Counted from the stretch's first letter, positions 18,601 through 27,168 are shown. The stretch is 64,000 nucleotides of DNA from Richelia sinica FACHB-800 (GCF_014698825.1 NZ_JACJTT010000020.1:31455-95454), one strand, 5' to 3'. Numbers and translations: made by a program. Notes: a model not told the origin generated them from the letters alone.

Positions 18601-19721
18601 AGCGTATCATTACCATCTTGTCCATAGAGCGAATCATTACCACTTCCGAGAGCAATAAAATCATTGCCAATACCTCCTTGAATGGTACTATTCACACTGG
18701 TGGCAATAAAATTAAGATTGTCAGCACCACTACCACTGAGCAGATTAACTCCTTCAATCGCTTTGAAGGTATCCCCTACCCCAGATGTAACTACCTGAGT
18801 GTCGGTATAGGCGATAGTAATAGGGGTGATTTGAGCGGAGTAATCTAAATAGAGGGTATCACTGCCTGAACCACCGTCAATGATATCGCTACCTGCACCA
18901 CCGTCAAGGTAATCATCTTCAGAACCACCATTTAAGATGTCATTACCATTACCACCATAAAGTTCGTCATTGCCAGCTTCACCATTTAAGGTGTCATTAC
19001 CATCACCACCATAGAGACCGAAATAATCAAAATAATAGCCATCATCCCCACCACCTCCAGACAAGAGATCGTTTCCATCTCCTCCTTCTATGCGATCTTG
19101 TCCATCACCGCCATTCAGGGTATCATTGCCTTCTAAACCATAAATGTTATCATTCTCAGAAGTTCCCGTAATAGTTTCATTACCTGCGGTTCCAGTAAAA
19201 TCTTGCTGTTCTATTTGAACAATTTCCCCATTTACAGTAATTGTGGCGTGGTCATTCTCTCTTTGCAAAGCCTCTAAGGTTGCAGCATCCAGACTATTAC
19301 CCTGTACCAACTCCGCAAAAATCGCCCCTTCATCCCCTGCACTATCCGTCAAGTTGATATGAGCATCAACAAAATGCCCAATTTCCTCTAACAAAACCGC
19401 ACTAATAGCTGCTGATGTGGCAGTTGCAACAAAGCTATTTGACAGATAAATCTTATTCGTACTACTGGCATAAGCACCGTTAGCACTGCCAAGAATGCTA
19501 CTATCAATAACCTCAATCTGCGGAAGTTGACTAAAATCACCACCTTGCCACTGTAAACGCAGAATTTCCGCGACGCTGCGGTTGTATTGTTGACCAAAAG
19601 CAGTATTTAAAACCTGCCAAAAATTATTAGCACTAGAAAATGCAGTCAGTTTGTTATATGTTAGCGTCAGCGCGGAGTTGAGTAATAGGCTCATATATTT
19701 TTTATTCAATGCTTCTTGCAT
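15639..19721 (-). CDS. Large RTX/Calx-beta calcium-binding protein
   Basis: A 1,360-residue, probably secreted protein with no classical signal peptide. Residues 1-175 form an N-terminal domain with LLEEIGHFVDAH, a metalloprotease-like motif found in many cyanobacterial RTX proteins. Residues about 177-690 are hemolysin-type nonapeptide repeats (GGxGxDxLx, for example GGDGNDTLNGEAGNDELYGG). Residues about 720-1060 hold three Calx-beta domains (start motifs LTVSPSSVLEDGTTN, LAVAPSSVNEDGTTN and INLSSNQTIVEG). Residues 1080-1250 are a second RTX block, and the last about 100 residues resemble the C-terminal secretion region of type I-exported proteins. RTX repeats bind calcium and fold outside the cell. 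An exact internal tandem duplication is present (see 17903-19100). No type I secretion genes are adjacent. Confidence 0.88.
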   Translation of the reverse strand: MQEALNKKYMSLLLNSALTLTYNKLTAFSSANNFWQVLNTAFGQQYNRSVAEILRLQWQGGDFSQLPQIEVIDSSILGSANGAYASSTNKIYLSNSFVATATSAAISAVLLEEIGHFVDAHINLTDSAGDEGAIFAELVQGNSLDAATLEALQRENDHATITVNGEIVQIEQQDFTGTAGNETITGTSENDNIYGLEGNDTLNGGDGQDRIEGGDGNDLLSGGGGDDGYYFDYFGLYGGDGNDTLNGEAGNDELYGGNGNDILNGGSEDDYLDGGAGSDIIDGGSGSDTLYLDYSAQITPITIAYTDTQVVTSGVGDTFKAIEGVNLLSGSGADNLNFIATSVNSTIQGGIGNDFIALGSGNDSLYGQDGNDTLNSGGGQDRIEGGDGNDLLSGGGGDDGYYFDYFGLYGGDGNDTLNGEAGNDELYGGNGNDILNGGSEDDYLDGGAGSDIIDGGSGSDTLYLDYSAQITPITIAYTDTQVVTSGVGDTFKAIEGVNLLSGSGADNLNFIATSVNSTIQGGIGNDFIALGSGNDSLYGQDGNDTLNSGGGQDRIEGGDGNDLLSGGGGDDGYYFDYFGLYGGDGNDTLNGEAGNDELYGGNGNDLLQGTNGGVGELEYLEGGLGSDRFILGDTTWIGYDDGDSTTNGDSDYAEIADFNPTEGDVIQLQGGLSYLLNVVDADTQLLLNKPGTEPDELIAIIRNQTGLSLTGSYFAYKSLPTNITLTVSPSSVLEDGTTNLIYTFTRTGNIANALTVNYNIGGTATFNTDYTQTSATSFTGTTGSITFAAGSSTKTLTIDPTADTTLESNETVALTLAAGSGYTIGTTTAVTGTITNDDTRVTLAVAPSSVNEDGTTNLVYTFTRTGSTTNALTVNYSIAGTADSSDYTGATPGTGKTITFAAGASTATLTIDPTADNTFESNETVALTLATGTGYTVGTTTAVTGTITNDDPLPIINLSSNQTIVEGLTSPQNVSYTVTLSNPSSQTITVNYATANGTATAGSDYTSTSGILTFNPGVTSQVINIPILNDSINEANESITLTLTNPTNASLGSGTTATTTITDTLTTSVTTTLPTNVENLTLTGTSAINGTGNAGNNVIRGNSGNNTLSGGNGNDTYLFVATTPLGTDTIVETTTGGIDTISFSGTTVATNINLGVTTSQTVNSNLKLILSANNVIENATGGTSNDRLTGNVLNNTLNGGDGNDQLQGLGGNDTLNGGNGNDVLTGGSGNDLLWGGRGDDILVGDTGNDQYQFKDTGVFSSVLGVDYISQFEVGLDKILLSKTTFSAISNSVGTTLTDFAFVTDDALVDASNARVVFSQSTGSLFYNQNGNVLGAAAVFEFARLGNPDITLGSSDFTLVA
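17903..19100 (-). repeat. 516-bp tandem duplication inside the RTX gene
   Basis: Two consecutive 516-bp units (172 residues each) plus a partial third of about 175 bp are nearly identical at DNA level, including synonymous sites. Positions 18066-18332 and 18582-18848 are identical; differences such as TATGCG/TATACG and TCATCATTA/TCGTCATTG are rare. The units stay in frame. This indicates recent unequal exchange or duplication. Confidence 0.9.
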
Positions 19722-19914
19722 AAATTATCATTTAGTTAAACAAGTTAAAACTTGATGTTATATAAAAAACACTTACTTTACCTAAATGGGCAATTATGTA
19801 AAAAAATATGCAAGATTAGCAAATATACTGTTAATGATAGGTGTATATATGTTATCTTTATTGGTTTATGCTATTTATAGAGAAATTACGCAAGATTAAC
19901 GCATTTTCGTCATT

Positions 19915-19943
19915 GCGATGCCTTCGGCAAGCGTAGCTATCGC
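19915..19943. repeat. HIP1 site enlarged by a 21-bp small dispersed repeat
   Basis: The sequence is GCGAT, then GCCTTCGGCAAGCGTAGCT, then ATCGC, so it reads as a split GCGATCGC octamer with an internal hairpin (GCCTTCGGC). A second example with the same 29-bp length lies at 51959-51987. It is in a 520-bp gene-free gap upstream of the RTX gene. Confidence 0.65.
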
Positions 19944-19958
19944 AGGGAAGTAGAATTT

Positions 19959-19987
19959 GTAGGGGTTTAGCATTGCTAAACCCCTAC
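19959..19987. repeat. GGGTTTAGC palindrome, copy 2 (perfect)
   Basis: GTAGGGGTTTAGCA, one T, then the exact reverse complement. This is the most regular copy of the family in the window. Confidence 0.85.
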
Positions 19988-20056
19988 CCATGTGTTGTTA
20001 TCATGATTTCAAATTAAGGTTTTAATTTTTGATTCCTTAAACCAGGAGATTGTTCT

Positions 20057-20155
20057 ATGGAAAGAATAAATTACTCGCAAATTATTCAAGATATTTTCAG
20101 TAATCATTTTATTAATGATATAGATAATGGTACAGAAATTAAATTGCTAAAATGA
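20057..20155 (+). pseudogene. Truncated xisI-like gene remnant
   Basis: A 32-codon frame reads MERINYSQIIQDIFSNHF and then stops at TGA. It closely matches the first 31 residues of the intact xisI-like gene at 20964, and the similarity extends about 40 bp upstream, including TTAAACCAGGAGATTGTT. The copy breaks off after IKLLK, where the intact gene continues. The two copies lie 907 bp apart in direct orientation around a PIN-domain pair. Confidence 0.8.
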
Positions 20156-20241
20156 TGCAAAAAAATTGTAGGTTGGGTTGACTTAAAGAAATCTAATAAC
20201 AACAATGATTAATAACATTTGTAACACAATGTTCTAAAAAT

Positions 20242-20727
20242 ATGAATAAACAATATAGAATATATTTAGATGTTTGTTGCCTTAATCGTCCTTTTGACGA
20301 TCAAACCCAATGGCGAATTAGGCTAGAAACTGAAGCAATTTTAGAAATTATAAATCATTGTCTATCTGGGAAATGGCAATTAGTCAGTAGTACAGCTTTA
20401 GAATTAGAAATTGCCCGAACTCCAGATGTAAACAGGAGAGAGCAAGTACAAAAAGTCTTAACAATGGCTCATGATAAGATTTTAGTCACAGAAGAGATTA
20501 CTCGAAGAGCAATAGAATTAACAACTTTTAATATTAAAAAATTTGATGCTTTTCATTTGGCTTGTGCTGAAAATAACGCTGATATTTTCCTAACCACTGA
20601 TAGCCGTCTATTGTCAAAATCATTAACCTATAAGGATAATATAAATATAATAGTTGCTAACCCAATGTTCTGGTTAGCAGAAGCTACTGATAATATTGGA
20701 CAAGGAGGAGAAAATGACCCCAATTGA
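20242..20727 (+). CDS. PIN-domain protein (probable VapC-like toxin)
   Basis: A 161-residue PIN-domain protein. It begins YRIYLDVCCLNRPFDD, where the first acidic residue (Asp10) is expected at the metal site; it has a middle glutamate-rich helix (ALELEIARTPD) and the third/fourth acidic positions in KKFDAFHLACAENNADIFLTTDSRLL. The family consists of metal-dependent ribonucleases, many acting as toxins. The end overlaps the next gene by 14 bp. Confidence 0.85.
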   Translation: MNKQYRIYLDVCCLNRPFDDQTQWRIRLETEAILEIINHCLSGKWQLVSSTALELEIARTPDVNRREQVQKVLTMAHDKILVTEEITRRAIELTTFNIKKFDAFHLACAENNADIFLTTDSRLLSKSLTYKDNINIIVANPMFWLAEATDNIGQGGENDPN

Positions 20728-20908
20728 ACTATACAGAAAAGGATTTCAAGCTCTCGTAGATGCTTTAGGATATGTTGACGCTATCAGATTTATTCGTCAA
20801 TTTGATAATGGTAATGGAGACTATACAGAAGAACGTCATCAATGGTTAGATGAGGTAACAATGGATGAAATACTAGCTGATATTAAAAAATATCAAGAAA
20901 CTATCTAG
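20714..20908 (+). CDS. Small partner of the PIN-domain gene (possible antitoxin)
   Basis: A 64-residue protein (MTPIELYRKGFQALVDALGY ...) rich in charged residues and probably helical, with MDEILADIKKYQETI at the end. The ATG at 20714 follows GGAGGAAA, a strong ribosome site, and overlaps the PIN gene's end, so the two are translationally coupled. In most VapBC pairs the antitoxin comes first; here the small gene is second. No DNA-binding domain is recognised. The antitoxin role is inferred from position. Confidence 0.7.
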   Translation: MTPIELYRKGFQALVDALGYVDAIRFIRQFDNGNGDYTEERHQWLDEVTMDEILADIKKYQETI

Positions 20909-20963
20909 GTAAAAGAGATAAATAGGTTTTAATTTTTGATTCCTTAAACCAGGAGATTGTTTT

Positions 20964-21293
20964 ATGGAAAAAATAAATTACTCGCAAATTATTCAAAATA
21001 TTTTAAGTAATCATTCTATTAATGATATAGCCAATGGTACAGAAATTAAATTACTTTTTGATACGCAACGTCATCATTACCAAGTATTAAACATTGGTTG
21101 GAAACAACAAATTAGAACCTATGGCGTGATTATTCATGTTGATATTAAAGATGATAAAATCTGGATACAAAGAGATGGTACAGAAATAGGTATTGCTAAT
21201 GAATTAATCGCTGCTGGTGTACCTAAAGAAGATATTGTTTTAGGATTTCATGCTCCTTATAAACGTCAATTTACAGGTTTTGCAGTGGAATAA
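20964..21293 (+). CDS. XisI-like protein
   Basis: A 109-residue protein of the XisI family (MEKINYSQIIQNILSNHSIN ... GVIIHVDIKDDKIWIQRDGT ... LGFHAPYKRQFTGFAVE). In Anabaena PCC 7120 XisH and XisI control excision of the fdxN element with the XisF recombinase. Family members are common in cyanobacteria outside that context and often sit beside an XisH-like endonuclease-fold protein. No xisH is next to it here, and fdxN is intact in this window, so a role in fdxN excision is unlikely. It has an identical upstream sequence to the broken copy at 20057. Confidence 0.85.
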   Translation: MEKINYSQIIQNILSNHSINDIANGTEIKLLFDTQRHHYQVLNIGWKQQIRTYGVIIHVDIKDDKIWIQRDGTEIGIANELIAAGVPKEDIVLGFHAPYKRQFTGFAVE

Positions 21294-21521
21294 TATAGCA
21301 GGTGACAGTTAACAGGTGACAGGTGACAGTGCTAAAAGCCTTTTGCTGTCTAAGTTTTATTCTTAGTTAATGTCCTAACCGCTCTGTCCATTGCTATAAA
21401 TAATTTGATTAAATTATTTAAAGACGAGAAGTAGATAGTGTGAAATCTTAATGAGCATAAAGAGATGGCGTTGCTAAAAATAAGTAAAGTCTCTGAAATA
21501 TTTCACTGTGATGGCTATTGT

Positions 21522-24308
21522 TTATGGTTGATGTAAAGGAATAGCGATCGCAAATTCTGTCCCTTGACCTGGTGAGGAAATACACCGCAGCTTGCCTTGA
21601 TGTTTTTCTGTGATGATTTTATAGCTAATTGATAGCCCTAAACCTGTACCCTTGCCTACAGGTTTGGTTGTAAAAAATGGGTCAAATAAGAGCTTTTGTA
21701 GTTTTTCTGGTACACCCATACCATTATCCGCAATTCTAATTATGACTTGTTGAGCATCTGTAACTTCAGTTTTAATCAAAATTTGCAGATGAGTCATTTT
21801 TTCATTATTCGTAAATGCTTCCTCTAAGGCATCAATGGCATTAGCTAAAATATTCATAAATACTTGGTTAAGTTGCCCAGGATAGCATTCTACTAATGGC
21901 AATTTACCGTATTCTTTGATTAATTTGATGGCAGGACGTTCAGATGTTGCCTTCAAGCGATGTTCTAAAATCATGAGTGTACTATTAATACCGTCATGAA
22001 TATTCACTGCTTTCATTTCGGATTCATCCAAGCGCGAGAAGTTACGCAGAGATAGGACAATTTCTCTGATTCTTTCGGCACCAATTTTAATGGAATTCAA
22101 CAATTTAGGCAGGTCTGTCAGTAAAAAATCTGTATCAATTGCTTCTGATTTTTCTTGAATTTCTGGTACAGTGTAAGAACTGTGTTGTTGATAAAGTTTT
22201 ATTAGTTCTACTAAATCTTCAATATACTGCTCGGCATGAATGAGGTTGCCATAAATAAAGGTAACTGGGTTATTAATTTCGTGCGCTACGCCGGCGACCA
22301 ATTGCCCTAAGCTAGACATCTTTTCACTTTGTACTAATTGAGTGGCTAAAAGTGCTGCTTCTTCTCGTAACTTGGCTTCAGAATTGCGTAATATTTGTTC
22401 GGCTTGTTTGCGTTTGGTAATGTCGTGGAGAATAATCACATATTCTCGAAAGCTTTGATGGATGCGGTTAGAAATAGACACTTCCAGAGTGATGGAATGA
22501 TGTTTATCAATTAGGGTGTGTTCACTACGTCCTGTCCATTTTTCTGGATATGGGTCTAATTGTGGTAGCCATTGTTTGAGGTGGCTTCCTAGTAATATAG
22601 ATGGGTTAACGGCAAATAAAGATTCGGTAGCTGGGTTAGCTTGAAGGATGATGCCTTGTTCATCAACTACTAAAATTCCATCCAATGCAACGGTAAATAG
22701 GTGTTCAGCGGCTTCTCTGGCTTCTGCAATTTCTACTACTTGGGGTAAACTTGTCCAACAGGCGATCGCTACTCCTACAAATGCTACTGTCATTAGTAAG
22801 ACTATGGCCAAGTTTTCATCTTCCATAGCCCCTGGTTTATGAATATGTTGCCCAAATATCCAACCCGCTGTAACTGCACTACACAGCAGAAAAATCAAAG
22901 TAGTTACCTGTACCATGACGGAATCTTTGATAACTACTACAGGTTTGGATTTATATATACTAATCCACCAATGGGGACGAAAGACAGGGAAGCTAAGATG
23001 AACCATCAATCTGTCAATTCCCATAATACCGATGGGCAGTAATAAGCCGAGAATAAATTCTTGCTTACCCCAAGCCAGTCCACCCACCAGTAATACCACT
23101 ATCTCCAGTAGTAAGATACCCAGAGAAATACGGGGAAACCATACCCCTGGTTTATTCCTCCTCAACCACAGTGCTAAATGCACAACCATAATGGAGATAA
23201 ACCAGCCAACGTTTCCAATGACGACAATCTGTGCTACATTTCCCCAAATCAGGCAGGTCAAACTCAATAATAGGGTTAAAGTTAAGGCTGGGCCAAAGAC
23301 ACCCCGATGAGAAACTACTGCAAACACAGGGGATAGATACTTGTCCTGGGCCATTTGATAGAGAATGCGGGGACAATTGGAAACTACTGTGGCACAAGCA
23401 AGTAAGCAAGAAGCAGCTAGCAAAAAGGTAATCATCAAAGGGGCTGATTTTCCCCAAAAAGATGTAGAAGCACCTAGCAAGTTGAGGTAGGCACTGTCTT
23501 TGAATTCCGGGTTGGTAGCTAAACGCATCACTACCCAGGAACCGCCTAAATAAATGGGAATCATTAACCAAGCGGCGATTTTTAGCCCCAAGAGGGTCTT
23601 TTGGGGACGGTGACTATCAGCGACGAAGGAAGACGCTGTTTCACAAGCATAAGTCCCATAGGTGACAAACAGAAACCACTTGGCCCAGTCTTGAAAACTT
23701 AATGACGACCAATGATCAGGGAAAAATCCCGGACTACTATTAGAGAAGGCTAACCAACTCAAACCCTGTCCAGAAAAGGCTAATAGTAGCCCACATGCGG
23801 GAATGACGAAAAACAGATGTAGGATACTCAGGGCACGAGTACCACTAAAAGCTAAAACAAAGGGTAATAATGTGAAGGCAATTTCTAGGGCGATATGTGG
23901 ACAAGCAATATGTAATGTTTCTAAGTTGACTTTTATCAGGTCTGTGAGTACGATCGCATTGACTGGCAGGACGGAAACCCAACTGAAATAGTATCCCAAG
24001 GCTGCATAGGTGGCTAAACTGGGGTAGGGTTTAAGTAATTTACTGGCGTAATTGGGTGTACCTCCAGCCACATGAACAAAATATTTACCCAAATTTGCCA
24101 TCTGATAGTTGAGCAACATCCCAAAGATGACGGCAGGTATCCAAACAAACATAGCCTGAGCACCTAACGCCGCATGAATTGCCGGAATCATGGCTATCCA
24201 GAGGATATGACCTGTCAGCCCAAAACCCCAAGTTTCCAATGCACTCAAGCTTCTAGTTAAGGGTAAGCCGGCAGACTGGTGACGAGGGATAGGATCGGGA
24301 TGAAGCAT
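21522..24308 (-). CDS. Amino-acid-permease-like sensor histidine kinase
   Basis: A 928-residue fusion. Residues about 20-520 form a membrane domain with at least 12 hydrophobic segments resembling the APC amino-acid/polyamine permease superfamily (GFGLTGHILWIAMIP, AGGTPNYASKLLKPYP). A PAS domain follows (about 535-625; GILVVDEQGIILQANPATE). Then come the kinase dimerisation domain with the H-box histidine in VAGVAHEINNPV (near residue 676) and an ATPase domain with N box (NAIDALEE), G1 (DNGMGVP) and G2 (GKGTGLGLSISYKI). It probably senses or transports a small amine/amino acid and signals to an unlinked response regulator. No regulator gene is adjacent. Confidence 0.85.
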   Translation of the reverse strand: MLHPDPIPRHQSAGLPLTRSLSALETWGFGLTGHILWIAMIPAIHAALGAQAMFVWIPAVIFGMLLNYQMANLGKYFVHVAGGTPNYASKLLKPYPSLATYAALGYYFSWVSVLPVNAIVLTDLIKVNLETLHIACPHIALEIAFTLLPFVLAFSGTRALSILHLFFVIPACGLLLAFSGQGLSWLAFSNSSPGFFPDHWSSLSFQDWAKWFLFVTYGTYACETASSFVADSHRPQKTLLGLKIAAWLMIPIYLGGSWVVMRLATNPEFKDSAYLNLLGASTSFWGKSAPLMITFLLAASCLLACATVVSNCPRILYQMAQDKYLSPVFAVVSHRGVFGPALTLTLLLSLTCLIWGNVAQIVVIGNVGWFISIMVVHLALWLRRNKPGVWFPRISLGILLLEIVVLLVGGLAWGKQEFILGLLLPIGIMGIDRLMVHLSFPVFRPHWWISIYKSKPVVVIKDSVMVQVTTLIFLLCSAVTAGWIFGQHIHKPGAMEDENLAIVLLMTVAFVGVAIACWTSLPQVVEIAEAREAAEHLFTVALDGILVVDEQGIILQANPATESLFAVNPSILLGSHLKQWLPQLDPYPEKWTGRSEHTLIDKHHSITLEVSISNRIHQSFREYVIILHDITKRKQAEQILRNSEAKLREEAALLATQLVQSEKMSSLGQLVAGVAHEINNPVTFIYGNLIHAEQYIEDLVELIKLYQQHSSYTVPEIQEKSEAIDTDFLLTDLPKLLNSIKIGAERIREIVLSLRNFSRLDESEMKAVNIHDGINSTLMILEHRLKATSERPAIKLIKEYGKLPLVECYPGQLNQVFMNILANAIDALEEAFTNNEKMTHLQILIKTEVTDAQQVIIRIADNGMGVPEKLQKLLFDPFFTTKPVGKGTGLGLSISYKIITEKHQGKLRCISSPGQGTEFAIAIPLHQP

Positions 24309-24911
24309 AAATATATCTACTTATATAAATAGTAAAATTTTTTATTTACAGGAATAGATTGTGCAGAAAATCCTGATGATGGGGACTTAGATAAAACACA
24401 CCCATGAGATAACTTCCAAATGTAGCCGTAGGCAAGGGGGAAATGGGGGAACATCTTCTTTTTCCTCCTCCTCTACTCCTCTCTTTCTGTCACCTGTCAC
24501 CTGTCACCTGTCACCTGTCACCTGATGCAGCAACTCTTTGAGGCTAATTGTTTCTCAAAAATAGTGAAGTCTAGTTGAAAAAAATGCACCATGAAAAGGT
24601 GTTTTCACTGCTTTCTGATTCTTGCCTGAAAGTATTAAAAATTGATCAATATTTAAACAATCGTAATTATATCAAAGTCACTCAAAACCACAAAAATTAA
24701 GCCAATTTACGTGGTTTCCCTACCTAGCAAAAATCGAATTCATGGAAAATACGGTTTTGGTGATGGCAATGTACTGATGTGGCTAACCGTGGGAATATAG
24801 AGGAAGCGATCGCTTCCTCAAGGATGAAGAAGACGAAATTTTTTTAGTCTCCCATCCAGTGATCAACCCATATATGCGTTACTGTTGCATTCTCCCAGAT
24901 AGGAAAAAAGC
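24309..24911. other. Gene-free stretch with CACCTGT tandem repeats
   Basis: About 600 bp between divergent genes. At 24490-24524 there are five tandem copies of a 7-bp unit (TCACCTG). Similar tracts occur at 21302-21331, 56170-56198 and 56671-56710. A GCGATCGC octamer with short flanking inverted sequence (GGAAGCGATCGCTTCC) is at about 24803. No frame or RNA gene is recognised. Confidence 0.7.
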
Positions 24912-25760
24912 GTGTCAATTACAGAACAAACAATCACCATCGATGGACTAGAATGGTTTTATCGTGAAGCAACACCAGTGGGTAACAGTGACTTGCTGCC
25001 TGTTGTATTCCTCCATGGCATAGTATCCCAAAGTTATAGCTGGCGCAATATTCTACCGAGTTTAGCAGCCCAAGGTACAAGAGCGATCGCCCCAGATTGG
25101 CTTGGCTATGGTTACTCCGCTAAACCAGAAAAACGGGACTTTGCTTACACTCCAGACACATATATCCAAGCTTTAGCCGCATTTATTCAAGCTTTAAAAA
25201 TAGAACGTTTTTCCTTAGTTGTTCAAGGCTTTTTAGGTTCCGTTGGGTTACAATATGCCTTACGTTATCCTGAACAAATTGCCAACATCGCTATTTTAAA
25301 TACACCCATTTCTACTGCCGCTCAACTGCCTTGGAAAATCCAACAAATGGGTTTACCATTAGCAGGGGAAGTCATGACTCAAGACCCCTTATTAGTAGAT
25401 AGAACCCTAGAAGGTGGTAGTCGTTACCGCATTGATGACCAAGCTTTAGACATTTACCGCAAACCCTTCTTAAAAACCTCTGCATCGGGTCGCAGTCTAC
25501 TCAACACCATTCGCAACCTCAAGCTATCCCAGTCTATGCAAGAAATTACCACTGGGTTTACCCAATGGCAAAAACCAATTCTCATTCAGTGGGGCATGAT
25601 AGACCCTTGGTTATCGATTGATATTGCCGAAACTTTTACTAAATCTGTCCCCAATAGCGAACTAATCAAACTCAACAACGTTGGACATTATCCCCAGGAA
25701 CATTATCACGAAGTCATCCTCCAAGACCTACTTCCATTCGTCAGATGTTCCCCATCGTGA
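24912..25760 (+). CDS. Alpha/beta hydrolase-fold protein lacking an obvious nucleophile
   Basis: A 282-residue alpha/beta hydrolase-fold protein starting with GTG. The oxyanion region FLHGIVSQSYSWRN (33-46), PDWLGYGYSAKP and the C-terminal histidine in NNVGHYPQE (His259) match haloalkane dehalogenase/epoxide hydrolase relatives. At the nucleophile elbow the sequence is LVVQGFLGSVG, with Gly106 where Asp or Ser is expected (usual forms VVQDWG or GxSxG). So either Ser110 acts in an unusual place or the protein is not a conventional hydrolase. It precedes a membrane protein and ppk2 on the same strand. Confidence 0.75.
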   Translation: MSITEQTITIDGLEWFYREATPVGNSDLLPVVFLHGIVSQSYSWRNILPSLAAQGTRAIAPDWLGYGYSAKPEKRDFAYTPDTYIQALAAFIQALKIERFSLVVQGFLGSVGLQYALRYPEQIANIAILNTPISTAAQLPWKIQQMGLPLAGEVMTQDPLLVDRTLEGGSRYRIDDQALDIYRKPFLKTSASGRSLLNTIRNLKLSQSMQEITTGFTQWQKPILIQWGMIDPWLSIDIAETFTKSVPNSELIKLNNVGHYPQEHYHEVILQDLLPFVRCSPS

Positions 25761-25821
25761 GGCATTTGCACTGAATAAATTAGTTCGCTAGTCTAAGGTT
25801 AAGTCTTCAGGTTGACTGGGT

Positions 25822-26277
25822 ATGGACTTTCAAGAACCTCACACCACAGAACAGATCAAAACTCAACTCTCTCAACCGCGTAAGCCTCTGGTGTTACTAA
25901 GGGACACAGAGGCATTATTGCGTCGTCCCACTGTCGCCACTCTTGCACCGATTCTACCACCCAAAATTAGTAATCAGCTGCAAGTTACCTCATCTCTAGC
26001 AGAAGCATCTTTAGCAGAGTTAGCACAAATTAATTTAGAGGAAATTAGTGATTGGGAATTACAACCTGTCAGAATTCGCATCGGGTTAACTTTTGTTGGG
26101 TTTGGGGCACTGATGATAGTTTTACTGTTATTGTATTTAAACTCACTACACCCAGAACTTAGCCCAGTCCAGCAAATCCACGCTTATTGGTATGAATATA
26201 TTTGGTTTGTTAGTTTTGGTGTAGCGGGAATGTTTATGTTAGGTAGAGAAGCTATGCGACCTCACAACCGCAATTAA
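25822..26277 (+). CDS. Two-helix membrane protein of unknown function
   Basis: A 151-residue protein with a soluble N-terminal region of about 95 residues (containing PRKPLVLLRDTEALLRRPTV) and two membrane helices (LTFVGFGALMIVLLLLYLN and YIWFVSFGVAGMFMLG). No family is recognised. It is 61 bp after the hydrolase-fold gene and ends 6 bp before the ppk2 start codon, so it is likely cotranscribed with ppk2. Confidence 0.65.
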   Translation: MDFQEPHTTEQIKTQLSQPRKPLVLLRDTEALLRRPTVATLAPILPPKISNQLQVTSSLAEASLAELAQINLEEISDWELQPVRIRIGLTFVGFGALMIVLLLLYLNSLHPELSPVQQIHAYWYEYIWFVSFGVAGMFMLGREAMRPHNRN

Positions 26278-26283
26278 AGTTTG

Positions 26284-27168
26284 ATGCATTTGAACATGAA
26301 TCATGATCCTTTTTTCGTTAAACCAAACACACAAATTTCTTTAACCAAAGATTATGACCCTGCTTATCTAGCAGATTTCCATGAAAAGTCTGATGCCAAT
26401 GCCAAATTAAGTGCAGGTATTGAAAAATTAGCTCAATATCAAGATATCCTCTACGCTCAAAATACCTACGCCTTACTAATTATTTTTCAGGCCATGGATG
26501 CTGCTGGTAAAGATAGCACCATTAAGCATGTTATGTCTGGTGTAAATCCCCAAGGTTGTCAGGTTTATAGCTTCAAAATGCCCAGTGTAGAAGAATTAGA
26601 TCATGATTACTTATGGCGAACAATGAAAGCTTTGCCAGAACGGGGTAGAATCGGCATTTTTAACCGTTCATATTACGAAGAATTGCTGGTTGTACGTGTT
26701 CATCCCGAAATTTTAGCTAAACAACAATTACCCCATATTCCCCCAGGAAATCAAATCTGGAAACAGCGATTTGAAGAAATTAATAATTTTGAAAAATATT
26801 TAGTTAATAATGGCATTATTGTCTTAAAGTTTTTCCTGAATGTTTCTAAGGCAGCGCAAAAAAAACGGTTTTTAGAAAGAATTGCATCACCAGAAAAGCA
26901 TTGGAAATTTTCGGTCAATGATGTGCGAGAAAGGGCTTTTTGGGATGATTATATGCAAGCTTATGAAGATATTTTCAATCATACAAGTACAAAATTAGCA
27001 CCTTGGTATATTATCCCTGCTGATCGTAAGTGGTTTACACGCTTGGTAGTAGCCGATATTATTTGTAGCAAATTACAAGGCTTAAATTTGCAGTATCCCC
27101 AAGTAAGTGAAGAGTATAAGCAACAATTATTGCAAGCTAAAGAGTTATTAGAATCGACAGAGGAGTAA
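26284..27168 (+). CDS. ppk2: Polyphosphate kinase 2 family protein
   Basis: A 294-residue PPK2-family P-loop kinase that moves phosphate between polyphosphate and nucleotides. Key motifs are seen: the Walker A variant FQAMDAAGKDSTIKHV, the PQGCQVYSFKMPS block, the Walker B-like RIGIFNRSYYEE, and the lid region SPEKHWKFSVNDVRERAFWDDYM followed by PWYIIPADRKWFTR. The single-domain length fits the class I/III PPK2 group. A TTG one codon upstream could also start it. The preceding two genes are on the same strand with short gaps. Confidence 0.9.
   Translation: MHLNMNHDPFFVKPNTQISLTKDYDPAYLADFHEKSDANAKLSAGIEKLAQYQDILYAQNTYALLIIFQAMDAAGKDSTIKHVMSGVNPQGCQVYSFKMPSVEELDHDYLWRTMKALPERGRIGIFNRSYYEELLVVRVHPEILAKQQLPHIPPGNQIWKQRFEEINNFEKYLVNNGIIVLKFFLNVSKAAQKKRFLERIASPEKHWKFSVNDVRERAFWDDYMQAYEDIFNHTSTKLAPWYIIPADRKWFTRLVVADIICSKLQGLNLQYPQVSEEYKQQLLQAKELLESTEE

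Noticed and set aside
18066..18848. Two identical 88-codon rightward frames
   Set aside because: They are the antisense of the duplicated RTX unit.
20964..21293. Role of the XisI-like gene in excising the nif elements
   Set aside because: XisI acts with XisH and the serine recombinase XisF on the fdxN element; both elements here carry their own tyrosine recombinase.
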